A stretch of DNA of 64,000 nt from Halococcus thailandensis JCM 13552 (GCF_000336715.1 NZ_AOMF01000174.1:220825-284824), one strand, 5' to 3'. Numbered from the stretch's first letter, positions 8,948 through 17,613 are shown. A program made the numbers and translations. Notes: generated by a model from the sequence alone, not told the origin.

Positions 8948-10165
8948 ATGAGTTCCGCCGACCCGCAGGGACTGCAGGCGTTTCCCGAAGCGCTCGCCGA
9001 CCGCGACGCGTGGCTCGAACCGTTCGACTGGTATCGCGAGATGCGCGACGACTCACCCGTCCGATACGACGCTTCGCGCGGCTCCTGGGACGTCTTCCGC
9101 CACGCCGACGTCAAACGCGTCATCAGCGACGACGAGGCATTCTCGGTGAACCCGCGCACGGCGAGCGATTTCGAGGGACTGAGCGGCGAGGGCGAGGGGC
9201 TGATCCTGGACACGATGTTGTTCCAGGATCCGCCGCGTCACGACGAGCTCCGCGCGGTCGTCGACGACGCCTTCAGCCCGCGGACGGTCGCCGAAATGGA
9301 GCCGCGCCTGCGTGACCTGATGCGCGAGCTTCTGGACGACGCGCTCGCGGCCAACGACGGCGAGATGGACCTCGTCGAGGAGATCTCTTACCCGTTTCCG
9401 GTCATCGTCATCGCCGAACTCCTGGGGGTTCCCGCCGAGGATCGTGCGCAGTTCAAGGAGTGGTCGGACTCGCTCGTCGCAGCCGCGAGCGACGAGGAGA
9501 TCGCCGAGCGCCAGCAGCAGAGCCAGCAGGAGATGGCGATGTACTTCCTCGACCAGCTTCAGCAGCGCCGCGAGGAGCCCCGCGACGACCTCCTCTCGAC
9601 GATCGCGACCGCCGAGCTCGACGACGGAAGCAAGCTGCCCCAGGAAGAGGCGCTCGGGATGTGTATGTTGCTACTCATCGCCGGCAACATCACTACCACG
9701 AATCTCATCACGAACGCCGTGCGCTGTTTCGGCAATCAGGGCGTCCTTTCCGAACTCGCCGGCGACGACAACGCCATCGGGCCGGCGATCGAGGAAGCGC
9801 TGCGCTACCGCGCGCCCGTCCAGGCGATGACGCGCATCGCGCGCAGCGACGTGAATCTCGGCGACGCGACGATCGAGGAAGGTGATCGCGTGGTGGCGTG
9901 GCTCGGCTCGGCCAACCGCGACGAGCGCGCCTTCGACGACGCCGACGAGTTCGTCGTCGATCGCGCGCCGACGGGCCATCTCGGCTTCGGTCACGGCACC
10001 CACTACTGTCTCGGCGCGCCGCTGGCCCGTCTCGAAGCCCGAGTCGCCCTCTCGGAGCTGCTCTCGCTCGACGGGCTGGCGCTCGCCGATGCCGATCTCT
10101 CGCCGACGCGGAGCTCGTTCATCTACGGCGTCGAGTCGCTGCCGATCCGTTACGACGGGCGCTGA
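8948..10165 (+). CDS. Cytochrome P450, soluble bacterial class
   Basis: A 405-aa heme-thiolate monooxygenase. The heme loop FGHGTHYCLGAPLAR gives Cys354 as axial ligand. The K-helix EEALRYRAPVQ holds the ExxR pair, and the I-helix reads AGNITTT at about 245-251. In the I-helix the acidic residue usually preceding the Thr pair is replaced by Asn/Ile, which may affect proton delivery. It has no membrane anchor, so a ferredoxin/reductase pair should supply electrons. The ATG at 8948 is preferred over an in-frame start 30 nt earlier because it gives MSSADPQGLQAFPEALADRD as N-terminus. It is divergent from tfb. The substrate is unknown. Confidence 0.9.
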   Translation: MSSADPQGLQAFPEALADRDAWLEPFDWYREMRDDSPVRYDASRGSWDVFRHADVKRVISDDEAFSVNPRTASDFEGLSGEGEGLILDTMLFQDPPRHDELRAVVDDAFSPRTVAEMEPRLRDLMRELLDDALAANDGEMDLVEEISYPFPVIVIAELLGVPAEDRAQFKEWSDSLVAAASDEEIAERQQQSQQEMAMYFLDQLQQRREEPRDDLLSTIATAELDDGSKLPQEEALGMCMLLLIAGNITTTNLITNAVRCFGNQGVLSELAGDDNAIGPAIEEALRYRAPVQAMTRIARSDVNLGDATIEEGDRVVAWLGSANRDERAFDDADEFVVDRAPTGHLGFGHGTHYCLGAPLARLEARVALSELLSLDGLALADADLSPTRSSFIYGVESLPIRYDGR

Positions 10166-10222
10166 GGCGGGCTGTCACGGCCATCACGCCGGCTGCCGAT
10201 CGTCCGTGACGACCCGAACGCT

Positions 10223-10231
10223 CTTATGAAA
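10223..10231 (+). promoter_or_regulatory. TATA box for pan
   Basis: CTTATGAAA is centred about 24-25 nt upstream of the ATG at 10251, consistent with a leaderless transcript for the proteasome ATPase. Confidence 0.5.
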
Positions 10232-10250
10232 GTGTGCCCTACCGAGGCCA

Positions 10251-11462
10251 ATGACCGATACGGTCGACGACGTGGACCAACCGTACGATACCGACGCCTC
10301 ACAACAGGAGAAGATCGAATCGCTCGAGGAGCGCATCGACATCCTCGACGGCCAGAACGAGGAGATGCGCGACAAGCTGCTCGACGCGAACGCCGAGAAC
10401 AACAAGTACAAACAGAAGCTCGAACGGCTCACCCACGAGAACAAGAAGCTCAAACAGTCGCCGCTGTTCGTCGCCACCGTCCAGGAGATGACCGACGACG
10501 GCGTCATCATCAAACAGCACGGCAACAACCAGGAGGCGGTCACCGAGGTCACGCCGGAGACCCGCGAGGAGATCGAGCCCGGCTCCCGGGTGGCGGTGAA
10601 CAACTCGCTGTCGGTCGTCACCGATCTCTCGGACGAGACCGACGTCCGGGCTCGCGTGATGGAGGTCGAAGAGAGCCCCGGCGTGAACTACGAGGACATC
10701 GGCGGGCTCGAAGAGCAGATGAACGAGGTGCGCGAGACCGTCGAACTCCCGCTCGAATCGCCGGAGATGTTCTCCGACGTCGGCATCGAACCACCCTCCG
10801 GCGTGCTCCTCCACGGCCCGCCCGGCACGGGCAAGACGATGCTCGCCAAGGCCGTCGCCAACCAGACCGACGCGACGTTCATCAAGATGGCCGGCTCCGA
10901 GCTCGTCCACAAGTTCATCGGCGAGGGCGCGAAGCTCGTCCGCGATCTGTTCGAAGTCGCCCGCGAGCACGAACCCGCCGTGATCTTCATCGACGAGATC
11001 GACGCCATCGCCTCGAAGCGGACGGACTCCAAGACCTCCGGCGACGCCGAGGTCCAGCGCACGATGATGCAGCTCCTCTCCGAGATGGACGGGTTCGAGG
11101 AGCGCGGTGAGGTTAGAATCATCGCCGCCACAAATCGCTTCGACATGCTCGATCGGGCGATCCTCCGCCCCGGCCGGTTCGACCGCCTCATCGAGGTGCC
11201 GAAACCGAACGCCGAGGGTCGCGAGAAGATCTTCGAGATCCACACGCGCGGGATGAACCTCGCCGACGACGTTACGTTCGAGGAGCTCGCCGACGACATC
11301 GCCGAGGCCAGCGGGGCCGACATCAAGGCGATCTGTACCGAGGCCGGCATGTTCGCCATCCGCGACGACCGGACCGAGGTGCGGATGGAGGACTTCCACG
11401 AGGCGTGGACGAAGATCGACACCGACGAGGCCGACGCGGACGTCTCGAAGACGTTCGCCTGA
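10251..11462 (+). CDS. pan: Proteasome-activating nucleotidase (PAN)
   Basis: A 403-aa AAA+ ATPase that unfolds substrates for the 20S proteasome. An N-terminal coiled coil (about 18-65, [20 protein letters not shown]), an OB-type domain, then the AAA module: Walker A GPPGTGKT (about 189-196), Walker [10 protein letters not shown], and the second region of homology [19 protein letters not shown]. The C-terminus is SKTFA, so the penultimate residue of the usual HbYX proteasome-docking motif is Phe rather than Tyr. Haloarchaea usually have two PAN paralogs. The length and domain order are typical. Confidence 0.95.
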   Translation: MTDTVDDVDQPYDTDASQQEKIESLEERIDILDGQNEEMRDKLLDANAENNKYKQKLERLTHENKKLKQSPLFVATVQEMTDDGVIIKQHGNNQEAVTEVTPETREEIEPGSRVAVNNSLSVVTDLSDETDVRARVMEVEESPGVNYEDIGGLEEQMNEVRETVELPLESPEMFSDVGIEPPSGVLLHGPPGTGKTMLAKAVANQTDATFIKMAGSELVHKFIGEGAKLVRDLFEVAREHEPAVIFIDEIDAIASKRTDSKTSGDAEVQRTMMQLLSEMDGFEERGEVRIIAATNRFDMLDRAILRPGRFDRLIEVPKPNAEGREKIFEIHTRGMNLADDVTFEELADDIAEASGADIKAICTEAGMFAIRDDRTEVRMEDFHEAWTKIDTDEADADVSKTFA

Positions 11463-11471
11463 ACCGCGTCG

Positions 11472-11945
11472 TTACGATCGATCCGCCGTATCGGCTCCCT
11501 CTCGTGTTTTGACGGCGACACCCGTCTCGAAATCCGTCATCGCGTCGGCCGACAGCGCCGCCCGTCCCACCCCGTAGAGATCGTCGTCCGGCCCGACGAT
11601 ACAGACCGCGTCGCCCGGCCTGATCGCCGGATCGACGTCACGAACGAACTTCGCGAAGGCGTTCTTCCCCTCTTTGACGAACGGATCGCTCTCCGTACCG
11701 ACGACGACGCGCGCCAGCGGGGCGGCGAGCGCCGTTCGGAGCCGTTCGCCGCCGGCCAGTCCGAGCGTGAAGCGGCCGTCGGTGCCGTAGGAGACGAGGC
11801 GTTCGCCGTCGGCGAAGATCTGCTGTGGGCGGCCGGTGCGCGATCGTCGTACCGAAAACGAGCCGTCGGGCGGGAAGAGCGCCGCGCCAGCGCCCGCGCC
11901 GAACTGGTAGTCGGCGACCGTGCGCAGCCGTGCGAAATCGTCCAT
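11472..11945 (-). CDS. PUA-domain RNA-binding protein
   Basis: A 157-aa protein starting at the ATG at 11945 (MDDFARLRTVADYQFGAGAG). The C-terminal half has a PUA domain: GRPQQIFADGERLVSYG, VVVGTESDPFVKEGKNAFAK and IRPGDAVCIVGPDDDLYGVG. The pattern matches PUA modules such as those in archaeosine tRNA-ribosyltransferases and related small archaeal proteins. It is likely a tRNA- or rRNA-binding protein, but no catalytic domain is present. Convergent with pan (9 nt between stops). The frame extends upstream to 12017, but that part is Arg-rich and overlaps the next promoter, so I left it out. Confidence 0.75.
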   Translation of the reverse strand: MDDFARLRTVADYQFGAGAGAALFPPDGSFSVRRSRTGRPQQIFADGERLVSYGTDGRFTLGLAGGERLRTALAAPLARVVVGTESDPFVKEGKNAFAKFVRDVDPAIRPGDAVCIVGPDDDLYGVGRAALSADAMTDFETGVAVKTREGADTADRS

Positions 11946-12014
11946 GAGGCCGTTCGCGCGTCGGCGGGCAAAAACACGCCCATCCCGCGTCGGTCGGCGC
12001 GGGGCTTTCGAAGC

Positions 12015-12022
12015 CATTTATA
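12015..12022 (+). promoter_or_regulatory. TATA box for the 61-aa membrane protein
   Basis: ATTTATAC is centred 27 nt before the ATG at 12046. This is near-perfect spacing for a leaderless transcript and supports the small gene being real. Confidence 0.6.
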
Positions 12023-12045
12023 CCCCGTGGGTCGCAGTGCGAGTC

Positions 12046-12231
12046 ATGGACGAACGGACGCAGATCAGTGCGGGTGGCGTACTCCTAGTGATCGGGGCGA
12101 TAATCGTCCTGCTGTTCGCGTTTCCCGCCTCGACGATCGGGTTCGCGGTGCCGATCCCGCTGGCGATCGTCGCGGCGCTCGCGATGGCCGCCGGCACGCT
12201 GCTCATCGGTACCTCCGAAGGGACGGTTTAG
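12046..12231 (+). CDS. Small membrane protein, two hydrophobic segments
   Basis: A 61-aa protein, MDERTQISAGGVLLVIGAII onwards, with two transmembrane stretches (about 9-28 and 32-54) and short polar ends. It resembles the many tiny haloarchaeal membrane proteins of unknown function. The strong TATA box at the right distance and the acidic, charged N-terminus support it. Its stop overlaps the stop of the convergent NYN gene by a few bases. Confidence 0.65.
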   Translation: MDERTQISAGGVLLVIGAIIVLLFAFPASTIGFAVPIPLAIVAALAMAAGTLLIGTSEGTV

Positions 12232-12728
12232 AGTAGGAACCGCTCCGAGCGCGCCGAGAGGTCGGTGAAGGCGTCGGCGGCGGCGACGAGTTCTTCGGAG
12301 GTCGATTCGCCGAACGCCATCGCCTCGATGCGGACGCCCTCGTGGCGCAGATGTGAGCAGAGTCTGGAGAAATCGCCGTCGCCCGTACAGATGACGACGC
12401 TGTCGAGGTTCGGCGCGAGCGTCACCGCGTCGAGGATCATGCCGACGTCCCAGTCGGCCGATTTGGAGCCGTCGGCGTGGGTCTTGATCTCCTTGATCTT
12501 GGTCTCGAAGCCGATCTCCTGAAGCGCCTCGAAGAAGTTCTCCTCGTTCGGCGAGTTCGCCCGGATGACGTAGGCGATGGCACGGGTCAGCTCGCGCCCG
12601 GCCACGGCTTCGTCGAGCAGTTCCTCGTAGTCGATGTTGCGCGAGTAGACGCTCTGGGTGGTGTGATAGAGGTTCTGTGAATCGACGAGCACCGCGACAC
12701 GCTGACCCGGTTGAACGACGTTCGACAT
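12228..12728 (-). CDS. NYN/PIN-like domain protein (LabA/DUF88 type)
   Basis: A 166-aa protein. VAVLVDSQNLYHT near the start, the middle KTHADGSKSADWDVGMILDA and VVICTGDGDFSRLC are the conserved acidic motifs of the NYN nuclease fold (PIN-like), with Asp in each motif likely to bind metal. NYN proteins are usually RNases or RNA-processing factors; the substrate of this one is unknown. A TATA-like GCTTTAGC (minus strand, 12751-12758) lies about 26 nt upstream of the ATG. Confidence 0.85.
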   Translation of the reverse strand: MSNVVQPGQRVAVLVDSQNLYHTTQSVYSRNIDYEELLDEAVAGRELTRAIAYVIRANSPNEENFFEALQEIGFETKIKEIKTHADGSKSADWDVGMILDAVTLAPNLDSVVICTGDGDFSRLCSHLRHEGVRIEAMAFGESTSEELVAAADAFTDLSARSERFLL

Positions 12729-12814
12729 GCGGGCATTCCTCGGAGTGTCCGCTAAAGCGTTTCGTCACCGAAAGACCGGGATGAATTGCCCGGCAGGTAT
12801 CGCGTACGACGCAA

Positions 12815-12822
12815 TTCCTAAG
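12815..12822 (+). promoter_or_regulatory. Putative TATA box of the lysine operon leader
   Basis: TTCCTAAG is centred 27 nt upstream of the ATG at 12846 and about 188 nt upstream of dapA. No comparable box lies closer to dapA, so transcription of the operon probably starts near 12845 and leaves a leader of about 160 nt. Confidence 0.45.
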
Positions 12823-12845
12823 TGTGCCGGGTGCGGTGGTCGGGT

Positions 12846-12947
12846 ATGCGACGCGTCACACCCGAGCGGGTGAGCGGGCAGAGCGGTGGGTGTGGCGGTC
12901 CCGTTCGCGCGACCAAACGGGCGGCGGGTAGCTCGCGGCGGGCGTAG
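12846..12947 (+). CDS. Possible 33-codon leader peptide upstream of dapA
   Basis: An ATG placed exactly where a leaderless transcript from the box at 12815-12822 would begin opens a 33-codon frame (begins MRRVTPERVSGQSGGCGGPV, ends SSRRA, stop TAG at 12945-12947). It is Arg/Gly-rich with one Lys and one Cys and has no recognised family. Its stop codon lies inside the loop of the hairpin at 12934-12960, so a ribosome finishing it would cover the 5' arm of that hairpin. It may be a regulatory leader, or an accident of a long 5' UTR. Confidence 0.3.
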   Translation: MRRVTPERVSGQSGGCGGPVRATKRAAGSSRRA

Positions 12948-12960
12948 CACTCCCGTCGCG
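12934..12960 (+). promoter_or_regulatory. Candidate attenuator hairpin before dapA
   Basis: Nine base pairs (12934-12942 with 12952-12960, one G-U) close a 9-nt loop and are followed by CGCTGTTTTC, a weak T-run. The 5' arm contains GCGGCGGG, and an identical GCGGCGGG occurs at 12921-12928, so the 3' arm (CCCGTCGC) can pair with either copy. A further hairpin, CCCGTT/AACGGG (12900-12905 with 12916-12921), partly competes for the first copy. Mutually exclusive structures downstream of a short ORF are the geometry of attenuation. This is inferred from sequence only. Confidence 0.35.
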
Positions 12961-13006
12961 CGCTGTTTTCGATCAGCATCGTTCACCGAGTAGCGACACC
13001 ACCCAC

Positions 13007-13918
13007 ATGACACACGATATCGACCTCGACGGCGTGTTCCCCGCGATGGTCACGCCGTTGGAAGCGGACGACAGTATCGACTTCGATGGAGTACGAGCGG
13101 AGGCCCAGCGACTCGAACGGGCGGGCGTCGACGGGCTCGTTCCCGTCGGCACCACCGGCGAGAGCGCCACCCTCTCGCACGACGAGCACGTCTCGGTCGT
13201 CGAGACGGTCGTCGATGCAGTCTCGATCCCCGTGATCGCGGGGGCCGGCTCGAACGCAACCCACGAGGCGCTTGCCCTCGCCGAACGCACGCGCGACGCC
13301 GGCGCGGACGCCCTCCTCCTGATCTCGCCGTACTACAACAAGCCCGAACCCGCCGGGATGGAGGAGCATTACCGCACGATCGCCGACGCCGTCGATCTCC
13401 CGCAGATCGTCTACAACGTCCCCGGCCGCACGGGGCGCACGATCGCGATCGACACGGCGGCGGCGCTCGCCGAGCACGAGAACGTCGTCGGCTTCAAGTC
13501 GGCGAGCGGGGATCTCGGGCGACTGAGCGAACTCGTCGAACGAACGCACGAGGCGGAGTTTGCCGTTCTGTCGGGCGAAGACGGGCTCACACTGCCGGCA
13601 CTCGCGGCGGGCGGGCGCGGGACGATCAGCGTCGCGGCGAACGTCGAGCCCGAGCGCGTCGGCGAGATGGTTCACGCCGCCCTCGACGGTGATTTCGAGC
13701 GGGCGCGCGAGCGCCATCTCGAACTCGGCCCACTGTTCCGGGCGCTGTTCTGGGAGACCAACCCGATTCCGCTGAAGGAGGCGCTCTCGATCCGCGGGCA
13801 CGTCTCGCCACGGATGCGCTCGCCGCTGTCACGGCTCTCGTCCGATCGCCGTGACGCGCTCGAATCCGTGCTCGCCGATCTCGACGGTGCCGACCGACTC
13901 CTGGAGGCCGGGCGATGA
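13007..13918 (+). CDS. dapA: 4-hydroxy-tetrahydrodipicolinate synthase
   Basis: A 303-aa enzyme that condenses pyruvate with aspartate semialdehyde, the first committed step of diaminopimelate/lysine synthesis. It is a TIM barrel with VGTTGES (about 47-53), SPYYNKP, YNVPGRTG (Tyr136, Arg141) and the Schiff-base lysine in GFKSASGD (Lys164). The related N-acetylneuraminate lyases are excluded by context: it heads a run of six coupled lysine genes. There is no Shine-Dalgarno before the ATG, and the leader may be regulatory. Confidence 0.95.
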   Translation: MTHDIDLDGVFPAMVTPLEADDSIDFDGVRAEAQRLERAGVDGLVPVGTTGESATLSHDEHVSVVETVVDAVSIPVIAGAGSNATHEALALAERTRDAGADALLLISPYYNKPEPAGMEEHYRTIADAVDLPQIVYNVPGRTGRTIAIDTAAALAEHENVVGFKSASGDLGRLSELVERTHEAEFAVLSGEDGLTLPALAAGGRGTISVAANVEPERVGEMVHAALDGDFERARERHLELGPLFRALFWETNPIPLKEALSIRGHVSPRMRSPLSRLSSDRRDALESVLADLDGADRLLEAGR

Positions 13919-14679
13919 CGACGATCGGCGTCACGGGTGCGACGGGGACGATGGGGACCGCAGTGCTGGAGACGGCCGCCGACCGCGAGGATGTCGACGT
14001 GAGCGTCGCGGTCAACCGCGGGGCCGACGACGAGCGCGTCGCCGGTCAGCAGGTCCACGACGCGGCCGACCTGCCGACGCTGCTGGCCGATCGATCCGTC
14101 GACGTGGTGGTCGATTTCACCGGTCCCGAGTCGGCGATCGAGTACGCCGCGGCCTGTGCGGAGGCGGGCGTCGGCTTTGTCACGGGGACGACGGGTTTCG
14201 ACGCGGACGGTCGCGAGGCACTGGAAACGAGCGCCGAGCGGGTGCCCCTGCTGTGGGCGACGAACTTCTCGCAGGGGATCCACGCGCTGGGCGAGGCACT
14301 CGGCGAGATCACGGAGACGCTTTCGGAGTACGACATCGAAATGACTGAGACACATCACAATCGCAAGCGGGACGCACCGAGCGGGACGGCTACGACGCTG
14401 CTCGACGGGATCGACAACGCGGGCGGCGGCGAGCACGACCGAACCTACGGTCGCGAGGGCGACCAGCCACGCGCGGACGGCGAGATCGGCGTTCACGTGC
14501 GCCGAGCGGGCGGTATCCGTGGCGAGCACGAGGTGCTGTTCGCGGGCAACGACGAGGTGCTCACGTTCACCCATCGCGCCGAGAGCCGGGGGGTGTTCGC
14601 CTCGGGCGCGCTCGACGCGGCGGTCTGGCTCGCCGGGCGTGATCCGGGGTTCTACGAGTTCGGGGAGGTGCTCGCATGA
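13915..14679 (+). CDS. dapB: 4-hydroxy-tetrahydrodipicolinate reductase
   Basis: A 254-aa NAD(P)H-dependent reductase, second step of the pathway. The nucleotide-binding loop VTGATGTMG is at residues 6-14, followed by VDFTGPESA, GTTGFD and the catalytic/substrate region TETHHNRKRDAPSGTA. The C-terminal part HVRRAGGIRGEHEVLFAGND is typical of DapB. It starts in an ATGA overlap with dapA. Confidence 0.95.
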   Translation: MTTIGVTGATGTMGTAVLETAADREDVDVSVAVNRGADDERVAGQQVHDAADLPTLLADRSVDVVVDFTGPESAIEYAAACAEAGVGFVTGTTGFDADGREALETSAERVPLLWATNFSQGIHALGEALGEITETLSEYDIEMTETHHNRKRDAPSGTATTLLDGIDNAGGGEHDRTYGREGDQPRADGEIGVHVRRAGGIRGEHEVLFAGNDEVLTFTHRAESRGVFASGALDAAVWLAGRDPGFYEFGEVLA

Positions 14680-15503
14680 GCCTCCAGTCGGACGTCGAAA
14701 CCCTCTGGCAGCGCTCCGAGGACGGTCTGACGGCGGGCGATGCAGGCTCGGACGAGCGGGCGACGCTCGACGCGTTCCTCGACGCGCTCGAAGCCGGCGA
14801 GGTGCGCGCCGCCGAGCGGAGTGGCGACGAATGGGTGGCCAACGAGTGGGTGAAACAGGGGATCCTGCTCAATTTCAGCCTGCGCGAGACCGAGCACCGG
14901 GAGTACGGCGACGTCGGCTACCACGACGTGCTGCCGCTCCGCTCCACGAGCGATCTCGGCGAGCGTGGCACCCGGAACACGCCCGACGGGACGGTTATCA
15001 GACGTGGAGCATATCTCGGCGGCGACGCGATCATGATGAGCCCGAGCTTCGTCAACGCGGGCGCGTACGTCGGCGACGGCACGCTCGTCGACTCCTGTGA
15101 TACGGTTGGCTCCTGCGCGCAGATCGGCGCGGACGTGAAGCTCGGGGCGAACACGCTCATCGGTGGCGTGCTCGAACCGGTCGAAGACACGCCCGTGATC
15201 GTCGAGGAGGGCGTCTCGCTCGGTGCCGGCTGTCGCGTCACTTCCGGGTTCGTCGTCGGTCACGACTCGGTGGTCGGCGAGAACACGCTGCTCACGCCAC
15301 GAATCCCGGTCTACGATCTCGTCGAGGAGGAGGTCGTCTACGGCGAGCTCCCGCCCGAGCGCCGGGCGTTCACCCGGTTCGTCGAATCGTCGGTCGGCGA
15401 GCACGACCTCTTCGACGGCGGGGCGTACAAGCCGGCGGTGGTGGCGACGGCCGTCGAGGACCGAACCCTCGAAGCGACCGAGCGCGAGGACGCGCTCCGA
15501 TGA
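14676..15503 (+). CDS. dapD: Tetrahydrodipicolinate N-succinyltransferase
   Basis: A 275-aa acyltransferase that uses succinyl-CoA, so lysine is made by the succinylase branch. The N-terminal helical part contains WVKQGILLNFSLRE. The centre and C-terminus form the left-handed beta-helix of hexapeptide repeats (GAYLGGDAIMMSPSFVNAGA, VGSCAQIGADVKLGANTLIG). It starts in an ATGA overlap with dapB. The succinylated product would be aminated by DapC (not in this window) and deacylated by DapE at the end of the operon. Confidence 0.94.
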   Translation: MSLQSDVETLWQRSEDGLTAGDAGSDERATLDAFLDALEAGEVRAAERSGDEWVANEWVKQGILLNFSLRETEHREYGDVGYHDVLPLRSTSDLGERGTRNTPDGTVIRRGAYLGGDAIMMSPSFVNAGAYVGDGTLVDSCDTVGSCAQIGADVKLGANTLIGGVLEPVEDTPVIVEEGVSLGAGCRVTSGFVVGHDSVVGENTLLTPRIPVYDLVEEEVVYGELPPERRAFTRFVESSVGEHDLFDGGAYKPAVVATAVEDRTLEATEREDALR

Positions 15504-16750
15504 CGGGCGCTGCCGTCACGACGGCGAACCCGCCCGTCCGACGGCTCGCCGACTGGTCGGCGGACCGTCTGCACGATCTCGCCGACGAGCACGGGACGCC
15601 GCTGTACGTCGTCGACGTCGAGCGGGTGCGCGAGAACGCCGCGCGTCTCCGGGAATCGTTTCCGGAGGCGGCCATCGACTACGCGGTGAAGGCCAACGCT
15701 CGAAAGCCGGTGCTCGGTGCGATCGCCGCGGCGGGGTTCGGTGCCGAGTGCGCGTCGGCCGGCGAAGTCGTCCGCGCGTGCGAAGCGGGGTTTTCCGAGA
15801 TACGCTACACGGCCGTCAACCCGCCCGCACGCGATCTCGATAGGGTCGTCGAAGTCGCCGACGAACACGAGATCACGATCACGGTCGGCGCGCTCGACAC
15901 GCTCGATGCACTCGCGGAGCGCGACTGGTCCGGGGAGATCTACGTACGCGTGAACCCCGGCGTCGGCGCTGGCCACCACGAGAAAGTCCGGACGGGTGCG
16001 GATCCGAAGTTCGGCATCCCGATCGACCGTGCCGCAGCGGCCGTACGTGACGCCGACGAGCGCGGGTTCGCGGTCGAGGGTCTCCACGCCCACGCCGGCA
16101 GCGGCATCCTCGACACCGAGGATCTCGCGGCTCACCGCGCACTCGTCAAGCGAATGAGCGAACTCGCCGACGAGATAGCTAACATGGGTATCGATCTCGA
16201 CGCAGTGAGCGTCGGTGGCGGGTTCGGCGTTCCCTATCACGATACCGAGGCTCCTCTCGACGTGGACGCTCTCGCCCGTGCGACCCGCGAGGCGTTTTCG
16301 GCCGACGCTCAACTGGGGATCGAGCCGGGACGCTATCTCGTCGCCGACGCGGGCGTACTCCTCGCCGCGGTGACGACCGTGAAGCCGACACCCGAGACGA
16401 CCGTGATCGGCGTCGACGCCGGGATGACGACCCTCGCACGGCCGGCGCTCTACGATTCCTTCCACGAGATTCGCTCGCTCGCGACGACTGCCGAGGATCG
16501 CGAGACGATCGCGGCGACGGTCGCCGGTCCGGTCTGTGAGTCCGGCGACGTGCTCGGTCGCGACCGTGAGCTGCCAGCACCCGAACGCGGCGATCGTCTC
16601 GCGGTCGGCAACGCCGGAGCCTACGGTTACGAGATGGCGAGCACCTACAACTCGCGACCCCGTCCGGCGGTCGTCGCGCTCGACGGCGATCGGAGCGAAC
16701 TCTGTGTGCGCCGCGAGACGATCGCGGATCTCGGGGGGCTCGAACGATGA
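15500..16750 (+). CDS. lysA: Diaminopimelate decarboxylase
   Basis: A 416-aa PLP enzyme, last step to L-lysine. Lys64 in YAVKANARKP is the Schiff-base residue. GFGAECASAGEV, HAHAGSGI, SVGGGFGVPY, EPGRYLVADAG and the C-terminal CESGDVLGRDRELP (catalytic Cys from the partner subunit) are all present. It starts in an ATGA overlap with dapD. The length is typical of archaeal LysA. Confidence 0.95.
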   Translation: MTGAAVTTANPPVRRLADWSADRLHDLADEHGTPLYVVDVERVRENAARLRESFPEAAIDYAVKANARKPVLGAIAAAGFGAECASAGEVVRACEAGFSEIRYTAVNPPARDLDRVVEVADEHEITITVGALDTLDALAERDWSGEIYVRVNPGVGAGHHEKVRTGADPKFGIPIDRAAAAVRDADERGFAVEGLHAHAGSGILDTEDLAAHRALVKRMSELADEIANMGIDLDAVSVGGGFGVPYHDTEAPLDVDALARATREAFSADAQLGIEPGRYLVADAGVLLAAVTTVKPTPETTVIGVDAGMTTLARPALYDSFHEIRSLATTAEDRETIAATVAGPVCESGDVLGRDRELPAPERGDRLAVGNAGAYGYEMASTYNSRPRPAVVALDGDRSELCVRRETIADLGGLER

Positions 16751-17613
16751 ACGTCGAGAAGTACCACGGTACGGGCAACGACTTCTTCGTGATCGACGCG
16801 AGCGAACCCGTCGCCGACCGGCGGGCGCTCGCGATCGAGCTCTGCGATAGTGACGACGGGCTCGCGGTCGGCGAGCGGACGGGTGCCGACGGCGTGCTCT
16901 TCCTCGCGCTCGAGGACGGCTACGCGTCGCCGCGCGTGGTGATGACGCTCGTCCAGCCCGACGGCTCGACCGCGCCGATGTGTGGCAACGGCGCACGCTG
17001 TGCGGCGGCGTGGGCTGCCGAACGAACGGCCGCGGAGACGGTGATGGTCGACACGCAGGCCGGCACCCGGCGTGCGACCATCGACGATGCAGGCGTGACC
17101 GTCGAGATGGGCGAGGCGAGTTTCGCACCCGATGCCGTCCCGCTCGCCGGTGACGACCCCTTGCTCGACCGACTCGTCGAGGATCTGTCCGTGACGGCGG
17201 TCGACACCGGCGTTCCCCACGCCGTGGCGTTCGTCGACGACGTTGCCGCCGTCGATCTCGACGCGCTCGCGCCGCCAGTGCGACACGCCGATCGGTTCCC
17301 GCGCGGGGCGAACGTGACGCTCGCCAGCCCGCGCGAGGAAGGGTTCGATCAGCGCACCTACGAGCGCGGTGTCGAGGGTGAGACACGCTCGTGCGGGACC
17401 GGTGCCGTGGCGATCGCGGCGGTCGCCCGCGAGCTCGGCCTGACCGAGCGCGATGCGATCCCCGTCCATCCGCCGGGCGGCCGGCTCGACGTCCGTTTCA
17501 CCGAGCGCGGCGCGGCGCTCGCCGGTCCGACCGAACGCGAGTTCGCCGGGAGCGTCTCGACGGCTTCCTCGCCGGTCGTCGAGGGTGGAACCGACGGGGC
17601 GGCCGGCGACTGA
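16747..17613 (+). CDS. dapF: Diaminopimelate epimerase
   Basis: A 288-aa cofactor-independent racemase that converts LL- to meso-diaminopimelate. Both catalytic cysteines are seen: QPDGSTAPMCGNGARCAA in the first half and TRSCGTGAVAIA in the second. The N-terminal KYHGTGNDFFVID motif is also present. It overlaps lysA by ATGA, and its TGA overlaps the next ATG by one base. Confidence 0.95.
   Translation: MNVEKYHGTGNDFFVIDASEPVADRRALAIELCDSDDGLAVGERTGADGVLFLALEDGYASPRVVMTLVQPDGSTAPMCGNGARCAAAWAAERTAAETVMVDTQAGTRRATIDDAGVTVEMGEASFAPDAVPLAGDDPLLDRLVEDLSVTAVDTGVPHAVAFVDDVAAVDLDALAPPVRHADRFPRGANVTLASPREEGFDQRTYERGVEGETRSCGTGAVAIAAVARELGLTERDAIPVHPPGGRLDVRFTERGAALAGPTEREFAGSVSTASSPVVEGGTDGAAGD

Noticed and set aside
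12729..13006. tRNA or known riboswitch in the lysine operon leader
   Set aside because: No tRNA-like acceptor or T-loop sequence, and the structure does not resemble the lysine riboswitch that I know from bacteria.
15338..17386. Long Arg/Ser-rich frame antisense to lysA and dapF
   Set aside because: No domain; both sense genes are complete and motif-bearing.
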